From Pezicula radicicola (lineage: Eukaryota > Ascomycota > Leotiomycetes > Helotiales > Dermateaceae), in NCBI GenBank assembly GCA_003008705.1, contig PDUO01000004.1:1550001-1614000 (forward strand): 64,000 bases of DNA, read 5' to 3'. This document shows, piece by piece, positions 11,941 through 24,160 of the stretch (within the stretch, counting starts at the first letter, position 1; every line of letters starts with the position of its first letter). Below the pieces are notes generated by a model. It was given only the letters and a program-made list of their open reading frames with translations, was not told where the DNA came from and did not search any database. The translations under genes and the position numbers were made by a program.

Positions 11941-12472
11941 TTTTTTTTTTCCCTTTTAAAGTCCTGTATTAAAGTCTAAGACTATGTAGGACTACTAGGG
12001 CCTGTTATAGCCCTATATATCTATATACAATAGGTAGCTTTACTATGTTTTAGTAGACATTAAGGGTCTAGCCCTAGGTATAATAAAGGAAAGTAGCTAA
12101 ATAGGTTAGTAGATTTAACCCTCCTCCTCCTCCTCCTCCTCCTCCTCTTCCTCCTCTTCTTCCTCTATATCCCTGTCTATATACTACTTTCTAGTTACTA
12201 TTTTCGTCTATTTTAGGAACTCTAGTATACTAGAGATTCCCTTTTTAGTCCCTAATAGGGCCTATAGAGTTAATCTTGATTTAGGGACCCCTAAGTCCTC
12301 TATAAGCTTATTTCTAGTATTTAGTATATAGTCTTATCTATAGCTTAGTAGTAAGTGGTTAGTATCCTCTACTTACCTATAGCTATACTTATTATTAGTA
12401 GTGATTCGAAGTCTATATAAGTAAGACTTTATATAGCTATACCCTAATTTTAACTAAAATAAGGTACTTACT
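11941..12472 (-). mobile_element. 3' end of LINE copy C, split off by insertion of copy B
   Basis: Reverse complement of the last ~500 bp of copy B: the zinc-knuckle-like C-terminal region, the GAG/GAA repeat (acidic tail, 12118-12163 on this strand) and the 3' UTR, ending in poly(T) at 11941-11951. It starts exactly where copy C (18568-24160) stops, sharing GGTACTTACT at the break. The two pieces together make one ~6.1-kb minus-strand element. Confidence 0.85.
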
Positions 12473-15400
12473 CATATATACCTTTTTTTGTGATTTTTAC
12501 CTACTACTACTAGTACCTTACTTTTTGTATTAGAGGAATCCCCTCCTCTTACTTACTATTTTTCGAACTCTATATAGTATTTAACCCTAGCGTTGGGCCT
12601 ATATATATAGAATAGACTCCGACGACCCCTTTCAAGAAGGGCTAGCCTCTAGCCCCCCCCATTTCGACTCAATGGACACCGAAAGCTCCGTAGAGACCCC
12701 TAGGGCCACTAGCTATACTAACAACCAATATACTAGTGAACTAGAGGCCCTAAGGACCTCCTAATTCGAAGAAATCCCCTCTTCTGACCCCCTAGGGGCC
12801 CCGGAACCTGAAAAATTCTTTTCTACCGGCCCTGACCGCTTTACCTCAGGCTAGAATATAGGGTACTCGGGCCTACAAGGCCCTGTAGCCTTAGGCTCTT
12901 CGGATACTAGTACAGGCTACTCCTACCCCTCTACCCTATAAAATCGCTTAACTAGCCGAATCAACCCCCTATAATAGCCTAGAGCTATAGGCTCCCTAGC
13001 CACTGGAATCACTACTTCCCAGGCCCCTGAAGCTATAGGCTTCCTGGCCCCTAGAACTATCTATTCCTAGGCCCCTGGAGCCTATAATAGTAGTACCCTG
13101 GCCCCTGGCCTGAATAGCTCCCTAGCCCCTGAAGCTATTAACTTCCTGGCCCCTGGAGGATTATAGGCCTAGGCCCCTGGAGCTATAGGCTCCCTTAGGC
13201 CCTTGTTATAGAAGAGGCCCTCTACAATAACCCAAGACCAACCCCGAAAGGAACTTAGAGGCCCCAACACTACCTATAATAGTACCAGAGAAGCTATTCT
13301 AGCTTCCAGAGATTTTCTTATAGAGGCTTATACCTTAACTAGAGACCGAAATGAATAAAGTAAGCTACTTAACCTATTAGAGGTATTTCAGGAGCTAACT
13401 GAAAAAGGTACCCTTACTAAGGTATCAGCTATAATTACCTCCTAAATAGCTAATCTAGAGGAAGCCTCTAGAAAAATCGAAAACCAGGCCCGAAGCCTAA
13501 ACCAGAAGCCCCAAGGCCCCCTAAAGCTATAGGCTCCCCAGAACCCTCCGGCCCAAGCCCAAGCCCAAGCCTAATCTACCCGAAATACCCTATAGGCTAC
13601 TTAGGCCACTAAAGTAGCCCGAAACATAGAAGACCCCCCCGGAGAATAGACTATAGTAGGTAAAAAGTCTACTAAAACTACCTAGAAGCCTAAGGCTAAT
13701 AAAGCCTTAAATCGACTAGTTCTTATTCAATCCCAAGGTACTATATAAACCTAATTCTTAGCCCTAAATATATAGAATAGTATTAATAAGGCTTTCAAGG
13801 CTAAGGGAGTAAAAGGACTAGTAGTAGCCTCGATTACTAAGTCCCTACTAGGTAACCTAATTATTATAACTAGCGAGCCCTATATAGCTAGCTTCCTATA
13901 AGAGAAATAAACTATATAGTAGTATATTACCCCCTTTTAAACTACCTAAAAGGATAAACCCTGGTATAAGGTAGTACTTTATAGAATCCCTATTACCGAC
14001 TTTAACTCCCCTATAGGCCTAGGCCTTATTAGGGAGGAGATAACTACCTTTAATAAAGGTTATAAGCCTATAGGCAACCCCTACTAGCTTACCTCTTTAG
14101 ATAAGAGGGAAACCTAGATTATAGGCTCTATTATAGTAGCCTTTACTACAGAAGCCGAAGCCTAAAGAGCTATATAAAACAAGCTCTATATAGGGGGTAT
14201 TAGTATAAGAGTAGAGAAATACTACTCTATAGCCCCCTCTATATAGTACCCTAAATACCAGGGATATAGCTATATAGAGTAATACTATAAAAAAGCCTAT
14301 AAATATAGACTATATATAGAAAACTACGCTACTAGATAGTACTATTACCCTATTTACAAGGCTAAAGGCTCTAAATACCCCTACTTAGTCCCTAACTACG
14401 CTAATTATAAGGAACTATATACTATAGATAGCTTAACTTATGAGTTTAGACTAGCTATAAAGGGAAGGACCCCTAATACTAGTCTATAATTAGTAGTTCC
14501 CTTAAAGTACTATAAGTAAACCTAAATAGATCCTTAGTAGCTATAGAGAGTATACTCTAAGCTACTATAGAACTAAAAGTAGACTTAATATTAGTATAAG
14601 AGCCCTATATTATTACTATAGAGGGCTCTACTAGTAATAGGTCTATTTCATACCCTGGTTTTACTTAAATACTACCTACTATAATACTATAACCCTGTAT
14701 ACTAGCCTTTATATTAAAAGGCTATAACCCTATTATAGCTATAACTATAGCTAATAGCCCTCTATAAGACCCTGACTTTCTAGTCCTAGATATAATAGAA
14801 GGTAGCTATAACTTCCAGATCTATAATATCTATAATAAGAAAGACTTAGGGGACTCCGGCCTAAATACCCTAGAAAGGTACCTATATAAGTCCCCTATAG
14901 GGCTAAATACTATAGTCCTAGGGGACTTTAATACCCACCACCCTTGGTAGGACCCTCTAGCCTCTATATCTATAGGGGCTAATGAGCTTACCTTATAGAT
15001 AGAAGAGAAGGGCCTAAACCTACTAAATAAGCCAGGTATAGGGACCTTTTATAGGCTATATATAGAAAGAGAAAGTATTATAGACCTTACCCTAGCTACT
15101 AACTCACTTAGTTTAGTAATTATAGACTAGTAAGTAGTTAGGGATATAGGATCTGACTACTTTAGGCTTCTTTTTACTATTACCGGTAATAAAGAGCCTT
15201 CCACCGCCTTCTCGATTAGGCCTAGTCTATATAATATAGCCCTAGTAGACTAGGACCTATTTACCTCCCAATTATAGCTCTAAGTTAGGGGTAATTACCT
15301 TAATTCGACCGAATTTTATAACTTAATTACTAATTCTAGTATAACTACCTCTAATTATAATATAACTAGTAGAGTTCAAGTTAGTATTATATAAGATAAG

Positions 15401-18400
15401 GAGCTAGTGATTACTAGGGTACTAGATAGGGGTATAGAAGAGTTTACTAAGCTTATTAATATAGCTACTATAGCTAGTATCCTAATTAGGAAGGTAGGGC
15501 CTACTCCTAAGCTATAGTAGAACTCTAATTTAAAGGCCCTAAGGTCTACTATACTATAGGCTCAAAGGTATACCTATAGGGACCTAAATAGTCTAAGGTA
15601 GTATTTATAGGCTAAAAACATCTATTTTTAAGCTATTAAGTTAGCTAAGAAGGAACACTAGAATCTATTTCTAGAAAAGGAAGACCCTAAGGCTATATTT
15701 AAGGCTATAAGTTATACTAAAGACTTCTAAATAGGGTAAATACTACCTATTATATACCCTAATAGTCTAGAGGTATAAGAGACTTTTACTAATAAGTATA
15801 ATACTTTTAGAAATATACTCTTTCCTCCCCCTCCTATAACCTTACCCCNTAGCTAGGATAACTATAGGGCTAGCCTAAATTAGAAGTAGCTAAACTTATN
15901 GAAAGTAGAGTTAAAAAATATATACTCTACTAAGATAAAGGGTAAAATACCTGGCCTAGATTAAATTACCCAAGAACTAGTTACTAAGGCCTATAATACT
16001 ATACCTATAGTATTCTTTAGGCTATACTCTACCCTACTAAACCTTGGTTACTACCCTAAATACTAGAAGGAAGCTACTGGAGTAATACTAAAAAAGCTAG
16101 GGAAACTAGACTATAGTACCCCTAAGGCTTATAGGGTTATAGTACTACTTAATTACTTAGGCAAGGTTAGTGAAAGAATACTAGCCCAAAGGCTAGGCTT
16201 CTTAACAAAGACTACTAATCTACTCCACCCCTTATAAATAGGGGGTAGACTAAAGAAGTCGGCTATAGATATAGCCCTAATCCTAATTAATGAAGTAGAG
16301 GTAGCTAAGGCTAGTAAAAAGAAGGCTAGTACTCTATTCCTAGATATTAAAGGAGCCTTTAACTATATCTCTAAAAACTAGTTACTACTAGTTATAAAGG
16401 AACTAAGGCTCCCTAGCCCTCTAATAGCCTAGGTTAGCTTATTCCTTAATAATAGATAACTTAGACTATCCTTCGATAATAAAATAGAGTCCTTCTCCCC
16501 TATAACTACAGGGATACTATAGGGTAGTCTGATATTACCTATATTATTCCTTATATATATAAGAGACTTATATAAGTCTCTTAATATAAAGGTCTTGTCC
16601 TATATAGACAATATTTCCTTAATAACTTCCTCTAATAGCTATAAAAGGAATATTACTACCCTAGAAAGGGCTACTAAGGAGCTATACCAACTAGGAGAGG
16701 CTAAAGCCATTAAATTCAACTTAGCTAAAACCAAGCTTATATACTTTTCGAAGACTAAAGTAGCTAAGAGAGCTACTCTTACCCTCCCTAACCAAGAAGT
16801 TATAACTCTAAAGATACTAGTTAGGTAGCTAAGTATATAGTTTAACCCTAACTTATCCTTTAAAGAGTACTATAATATTAGGGTCTCTCAAGGTAAATAA
16901 GCCTTCTATAGGATAGTAAGATTAACTAATATAGAGAGAGGCCTTAGTCCTACTTCAACTAGATAGCTCTATATAGCCTATATAGCTAGTATAGTTAACT
17001 TTGGTTCCTCTATTTAATAGAAAGGGTAGGTAGGGATAACTAAACCCCTATAAGGACTATAGAACCTAGCCTTATAGAAGATTTTAGGGGTATTTTATAC
17101 TAGCCCTATATAGGTAATAGAAATAGAGGCTACCTTACCCCCTCCTAAGGTCCGACTAAACTATACTATATAAAAATATACCCTAAGAGCCTTAAAACTC
17201 TTTAACTACTACCCTATTAGTCTATAACTACTTAAGAACTAAGAATCCGACCTTAACTTACTAACTAGTAATATTTAATTATAAAGGGTATAAAACTATA
17301 TAAATAATATAGATATTACTAGCCTAGAGAGGCTTAGGGCCTTTTATTTCATACCTTGGGATAAGGATATACCCTATAAGGTTATAATCAGTAGCCTCCC
17401 TGAAGAAGAGGAAGTAAAAGTATACCTTTCTATACTCTAAAATCTAGGCTCTAGGGTAGCCTATATTTATACTAATACTTCAGGCCTAGTAGGTAACTAG
17501 TACCAAGGAATCGGTATAGGGGTTGTAGCTTATAACCCTAGGGGAGCTACTAAATATACAGAGAAGACTAATATAGGCAAGAACTAATTAGTTTATAATA
17601 GGGAACTAGAGGGTATTACTAGGGCCCTTGAATATACTAGTATAGTAGCCTTGAAAGGATAAGAATACTATATTTACTCTAATAACTAAGTAGGCCTATA
17701 TAGACTATAAACCCCTTCGGATAACCTAGGCCAAGAATAATAGATTAGAGCTATTAAGGCTACTAAACTAATATAAGAAAAAGGTACTAAGGCTATATTA
17801 ACTTAGGTTCCGGGCTATAAAGAAGTAGTAGGGAATAAAAAGGTTGATAGACTAGCTAAGGCTACTATAATAAGGGACCCTACCTCTAACTCTACTAGTT
17901 TTAGGGTACTAGGNNCTANACTAAACNAAGANAGNGATAGAGAGTAGCTAGAGAGCCTAAAACNAAGTACNTATAGTAAGCTATATAGCTNGACTATATA
18001 GAAATAGATATCTCTACCTCCTNGAACCAAGAAGGAACTAGCTAGTACCTTATTTTAACTTAAATTAGGGTATAGCTATATAAAATCCTACTTATATAGA
18101 CTTCGAATCACCTCTAATAATAAATATAGCTATAGCTAGGTAGAAGATACTAACCACTTACTACTTAGTTATAGACAGGAGTATATACTAATAACTAGAA
18201 ATAAACTAGTAGAGGACTTAGGGATCCCTAAGTCTAGACTAATACTAGAGACCCTATTAGGGATAAAAAAGGGGATCACTAGTATACTAGAGTTCCTAAA
18301 TCAAACTAAAATAGCTACTAGGAAGTAGTATATAGATAGGGATATAGAAAAGGAGGAGGAAGAGGAGGAGGAGGAGGAAGTTATAAACAATCAGCCTATC

Positions 18401-18567
18401 TAGGCTACTTTCCTTTATTATAAATAGGGCTAGACCCTTAATGTCTACTAGAAAACATTGATGACACCTATTGTATATAGATATATAGGGCCTAACAAGC
18501 CCTAGTAGTCCTATATAGTCTTAGACTCTAATACAGGACTTTAAAAAGGGAAAAAGAAAAAAAAAAA
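12473..18567 (+). mobile_element. Tad-like LINE, copy B, full length, RIP-inactivated
   Basis: 6.1-kb non-LTR retrotransposon flanked by the 10-bp duplication GGTACTTACT and ending in an A-rich tail (18551-18567). ORF1 starts at 12612 (ATG mutated to ATA; IDSDDPFQEG) and includes Pro/Ala-rich repeats and a coiled-coil-like region. ORF2 starts near 14490: an AP endonuclease (ILVQEPYI; VLGDFNTHHPW; ESIIDLTLAT), a reverse transcriptase (DIKGAFNYIS; YIDN where YVDD is expected, 16595-16610) and RNase H (VPGYKEVVGNEKVDRLAKAT near 17810). Endonuclease, RT and RNase H together point to the Tad clade. Dozens of stops prevent function. N bases occur at 15849, 15900 and 17914-18023. Confidence 0.9.
16595..16828 (+). 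pseudogene. RT palm remnant of LINE copy B
   Basis: The longest open piece of the LINE RT, covering motif C to the thumb: SYIDNISLITSSNS, then LGEAKAIKFNLAKTKLIYF, typical of Tad-like fungal LINEs (xxFNxxKTELIHF). The second catalytic Asp is Asn, as expected from G:C to A:T mutation of GAT/GAC. Confidence 0.75.
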
Positions 18568-21500
18568 GGTACTTACTAGTTCCTTTTTAGTTCTATAGGG
18601 TAATAGTATTCTCTTCCTTATAGTCTAGCTATATAGCTTACTATAAGTACTTGGTTTTAGGCTCCCTAGCTACTCTCTATCTCTGTCTTAGTTTAGTATA
18701 GTACCTAGTACCCTAAAACTAGTATTATTAGTAGTAGAGTCCCTTATTATAGTAGCCTTAGCTAGCCTATTAGCCTTTTCATTACCTATAACCTCTTCGT
18801 AGCCCGGAACCCAAGCTAATATAGCCTTAGTACCCTTCCCTTATATTATTTTAGTAGCCTTTATAGCTCTAATCTATTATTCTTAGCCTAGGTTATTAGA
18901 GGGTATTTTTAATCTATATAGGCTAGCTTAGTTATCTAAGTATATATAGTACTCTTAGCCTCTATAAGCTACTCTACTAGTATATTCAAGGGCCCTAGTA
19001 ATACCTTCTAGTTCCCTATTATAGACTAGCTAATTAAAACCTATATTAACTTTCTCTATATACTTTATAGCTCCCCTAGGGTTATAGGCTATAACCCCTA
19101 TACCAATCCCTTAATAATAGTCTCCTACTAAGCCTAAAGTATTAGTATAAATATAGGTTACCTTAGGGCCTAGGTTTTATAGTATAGAAATATAGGCTTT
19201 AGCCTCCTCTTCCTTAGAGAGGCTACTAATTACTACCTTATAGGGTATATCCTTATCCTAAGGTATAAAATAGAAGGCCCTAATCCTTTCTAGACTATTA
19301 GTATCTATACTAGTTATATAGTTTTATATTCTTTATAGTTGAATATTACTAGTTAGAAGATTAAGGTTGGATTCTTGGTTCTTAAGGAGTTATACTCTAA
19401 TAGGGTAGTAGTTAGAGAGTTTTAAGGCTCTTAGGGTATATTTTCATATAGTATAGTTTAGTCTAATAATAGGGGGGGGGTAAGGTAGCCTCTATTTCTA
19501 TTACCTGAATAGGACTAGTCCGGAATACCCCTAGTATTTTCTATAATACTAGGTTTTAGAGTACTTATAAGGGTTTAACTAACCCTACCTACCCTTTCTA
19601 CTAAATAGGGGATCCAAAGTCAACTATACTAGCTATACAAGCTATATAGAGTTATCTAGTTGAAATAGGACTAAGGCCCCTCTTTATATTAGTTAACCTT
19701 ACTATTCTATAGAAGGCTTATCTACCCTAAGAGACCCTAATATTATAGTACTCTTTAAAGGATAAATTTAGGTTGAACTATATACCTAGCTACCTAACTA
19801 GTACCTTTAGGGTTATAACTTCTTAGTTAGGAAGGGTAAGAGTAGCTTACTTAACTACTCTAGTCTTTAAGAAGTATATTAGTTTAGTTTTAGCTAAGTT
19901 GAATATAATAGCTTTAACCTCGCTGAGTTAATATAGTTCCCTTATAGCCCTTTCTAAGGTAGTTATATTCTTTTTATAGCTATTAGAGGAGGTTATTAGG
20001 GTAATATCATCTATATAGGATAAGACCTTTATACTAAGGGACTTATATAAGTCTCTTATATATATTAGGAATAGTATAGGTGATATTGGACTTCCCTATA
20101 GTATCCCTATAGTTATAGGGGAGAAGGCCTCTATATTATTATTAAAGGATAACCTAAGTTATCTATTATTAAGGAATAAGCTAATCCAGGCTATTAGTAG
20201 GCTAGGAAGCCTTAGTTCCTTAGTAACTAGTAGTAGTTGGTTCTTAGAAATATAGTTAAAGGCTCCCTTAATATCTAGAAATAGGGTACTAGTCTTCTTT
20301 TTACTAGCCTTTACTAACTCTACTTTATTAATTAGAATTAGGGCTATATCTATAGCTAACTTCTTTAATCTACCCCCTATTTATAAGGGATAAAGTAGAT
20401 TAGTAGTCTCTACTAAGTAGCCTAGCCTTTAGGCTAGTATCCTTTTACTAACCTTGCCTAAGTAATTAAGTAGTACTATAACCCTATAGGTCTTAGGGGT
20501 ACTATAGTCTAGTTTCCCTAGTTTCTTTAGTATAGTACTAGTAGCTTCCTTCTAGTACTTAGGGTAGTAACCAAGGTTAATTAGGGTAGAGTAAAGCCTA
20601 AAGAATACTCTAGGTATAGTAGTATAGGCCTTAGTTACTAGCTCTTAGGTAATCTAGTCTAGGCCTAGTGTTTTACCCTTTATCTTAGTAGAGTAAGTAT
20701 TTTTTAGTTTAACTTTTAATAGACTAGGCTACTTCTAGTTTAGGCTAGCCCTATAGTTATCCTAGCTAGGGGGTAAGGTTATAGGAGGGGGAGGAAAGAG
20801 TATATTTCTAAAGGTATTATACTTATTAGTAAAAGACTCTTATACCTCTAGGTTAATAGGGTATATAATAGGTAGTATTTACCTTATTTAGGAGTCCTTA
20901 GTATAACTTATAGCCTTAAATATAGCCTTAGGGTCTTCCTTTTCTAGAAATAGGTTCTAATATTCCTTCTTAGCTAGCTTAATAGCCTGAAAGTAGGTAT
21001 TTTTAGCCTATAAATACTCCCTTAGGTTGTTTAGGTCCCTGTAGGTTCGCCTTTAAGCCTATAGTATAGTAAACCTTAGGGTCTTTAAATTAGAGTTCTA
21101 CTATAGCTTAGGAGTAGGCCCTACCTTCCTAATTAGGATACTAGCTATAGTAACTATATTAATAAGCTTAGTAAGCTCTTCTATACCCCTATCTAGTACC
21201 CTAGTAATTACTAGCTCCTTATCCTATATAATACTAACTTAAACTTTACTAGTTATATTATAATTAGAGGTAGTTATAATAGTATTAGTAGTTAAGCTAT
21301 AAAATTTAATAGAACTAAGGTAACTACCCCTAATTTAGAGCTATAATTAGGAGGTAAATAGGTCCTAATCTACTAGGGTTGTATTATATAGGCTAGGCCT
21401 TATCAGGAAGGTAGTAGAGGGCTCTTTATTACTAGTAATAGTAAAAAGAAGCCCGAAGTAATCGGACCCTATATCCCTAACTACTTACTAGTCTATAATT

Positions 21501-24160
21501 ACTAAACTAAGTAAGTTAGTAGCTAGGGTAAGGTCTATAATACTCTCCCTTTCTATATATAGCTTATAGAAGGTCCCTATACCTAGCTTATTTAGAAGGT
21601 TTAGGCCCTTTTCTTCTATCTATAAGGTAAGCTTATTAGCCCCTGTAGTTATAGGGCTTAAAGGGTCCTACCATAGGTAGTATATATTAAAGTCCCCTAG
21701 GACTATATTATTTAACCCTATATTTAACCTATATAGGTACCTTTCTAGGGTATATAAGCCTAATCCTCCTAGATCCTTCTTATTATAGATATTATATATC
21801 TAGAAGTTATAGCTACCCTCTATTATATTTAGGACTAAAAAGTCAGGGTCTTGTAGAGAGTTATTAACTATAGTTATAGCTATAGTAGGTTTATAGCCTT
21901 TAGAAATATAAGCTAGAGTTCAGGGTTAGAGTATTATACTTAGTAGTATTTAAGTAAAACTAGGGTATAAAATAGACCTATTACTAGTAGAGCCCTCTAG
22001 AGTTATAATATAGGGCTCTTATACTAATATTAAGTCTACTTTTAGTTCTATAGTAGCTTAGAGAGTACTCTCTATAGCTACTAAGGATCTATTTAGGTTT
22101 ACTTATAGTATTTTAAGGGAACTACTAATTATTAACTAGTATTAGAGTTCCTACCCTTTATAGCTAGTCTAAACTCATAAGTTAAACTATCTATAGTATA
22201 TAGTTCCTTATAATTAGTATAGTTAGGAACTAAGTAAGGGTACTTAGAGCCTTTAGCCTTATAACTAGGGTAGTAGTACTATCTAGTAGTATAGTTTTTA
22301 GTATATAGTCTATATCTAGAGGTTCTTTTATAGTATTACTCTAGGTAGCTATACCCCTAGTATTTAGAGTACTATATAGAGGGGGCTATAGAGTAGTATT
22401 TCTCTACTCTTACACTAATACCCCCTATATAGAGCCTATTTTATATAGCTCTTTAGGCTTCAGCCTCTGTAGTAAAGGCTACTACAATAGAGCCTATAAG
22501 TTGAGTTTCCCTCTTATCCAAAGAGGTAAGCTAGTAGGGGTTGCCTATAGACTTATAACCTTTATTAAAGGTAATGATTTCTTCTCTTATAAGGCCTAGG
22601 CCTATAGGGGAGTTAAAGTCGGTAATAGGGATCCTATATAGTACTACTTTATACTAAGGTTTATCCTTTTAGGTAGTCTAAAAGGGGGTAATATACTACT
22701 AAATAGCCTATTTCTCTTAAAGGAAGCTAGTAGTATAGGGCTCGTTAGTTATAATAACTAGGTTACCTAGTAGGGACTTAGTAATAGAGACTACTACTAG
22801 TCCTTTAACCCCCTTAGCCTCGAAAGCTGAATTAATACTATTATATATATTTAGGGCTAAGAATTAAGTTTATATAGTACCTTAGGATCAAATAAGGACT
22901 AATCGATTTAGGGCTTTTACTACCTTAGTTTTTTAGGTAGTCTTAGTAGGCTTCTTACCTACTATAGTCTATTCTCTAGAGGGGTCTTCTATATTTCAGG
23001 CTACTTTAGTGGCCTAGGAAGCCTATAGGGTATTTTGGGTAGGTTAGGTTAGGGTATAGGCTTGGGCTTAGGCTTAGGCCGGAGGGTTCTAGGGAGTCTG
23101 AGAGGCCTATAGCTTAGGGGGGCCTTAGGGCCTCTGGTTTAGGCTTCGGGCCTGATTTTCGATTTTTCTAGAGGCTTCCTCTAGGTTAGCTATTTAGGAG
23201 GTAATTATAACTAAAGCCTTAGTAAGGGTACCTTTTTTGGTTAACTCTCGAAATACCTCTAATAGGTTAAGTAGCTTACTTTATTCATTTCGGTCATTAG
23301 TTAGAGTATAAGCCTCTATAAGGAGATCTCTAGAAGCTAGAATAGCTTCTCTAGTATTATTATAGGTAGTATTAGGGCCTCTCTGTTCCTTTCGGGGTTG
23401 ATCTTAGGTTATTATAGAGGGCCTCTTCCGTAGTAAGGGCCTAAAGGAGCCTGGAGCTCTAGGGGCCTAGGCTTATAATCCTCTAGGGGCTAGGAAGCCT
23501 ATAGCTTCAGGGGCCTGGGAGCTATTCAGGCCAGGGGCCAGGGAGCTACTATTATAAGCTCCAGGGGCCTGGGAATCAGTAATTCTAGGGGCCAGGAAGC
23601 CCGTAGCTTCAGGGGCCTAGGAACCAGTGATTCTAGTAGCTAGGGAGCCTATAGCTCTAGGCTATTATAAGGGGTTGATTTAGCTAGTTGGGCGATTTTG
23701 TAGGGTAGAGGGGTAGGAGTAGCCTATATTGTTACCCGGAGAGCCTAAGGCTACAGGGCCTTATAGGCCCGAGTACCCTATATTCTAGCCTAAGGTAAAG
23801 TAGTTAGGGCCGGTAGAAAAGAATTTTTCAGGTTCCGGGGCCCCTAGGGGGTCAGAAGAGGGGATTTCTTCGAATTGGGAGGTCCTTAGGGCCTCTAGTT
23901 CACTAGTATATTGGCTATTAGTATAGCTAGTGGCCCTAGGGGTTTCTACGGAGCTTTCGGTGTCCATTGAGTTGAATTGGGGGGGGCTAGAGGCTAGCCC
24001 TTCTTGAAAGGGGTCGTCAGAGTCCATTCCTAGGCTATAGGCTATGTACTAGGGCCAAATAGACTAGGGAGTTAGAAATATAGGGTATCCTAGTAGGGGA
24101 ATACCCTAAGACAAAAAGTAGAGCGGTAGGAGTAGTAGGTAAAAATCATAAAAAAAGTTG
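18568..24160 (-). mobile_element. LINE copy C, 5' and central part, interrupted by copy B
   Basis: Minus-strand LINE of the same family. Its 5' end is near 24160 (same start as copies A and B), and RNase H, RT and endonuclease remnants run leftwards to 18568. It lacks its final ~500 bp, which lie at 11941-12472 on the other side of copy B. Copies B and C therefore form two ~5.6-kb inverted arms. A possible older target duplication (TATATATA) lies at 24161-24168 and just left of 11941. Confidence 0.85.
23785..24027 (-). pseudogene. LINE ORF1 N-terminus (copy C), still open
   Basis: 80 open codons, nearly identical to 2011-2340 (MDSDDPFQEGLASSPPQFNS). ORF1 then breaks at a stop. Its high identity to copy A suggests the copies were recent when they were inactivated. 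Confidence 0.75.

Noticed and set aside
12118..12163. CTC-rich microsatellite
   Set aside because: It is the acidic C-terminal coding tract of the LINE, present also at 18353-18380, not an independent repeat.
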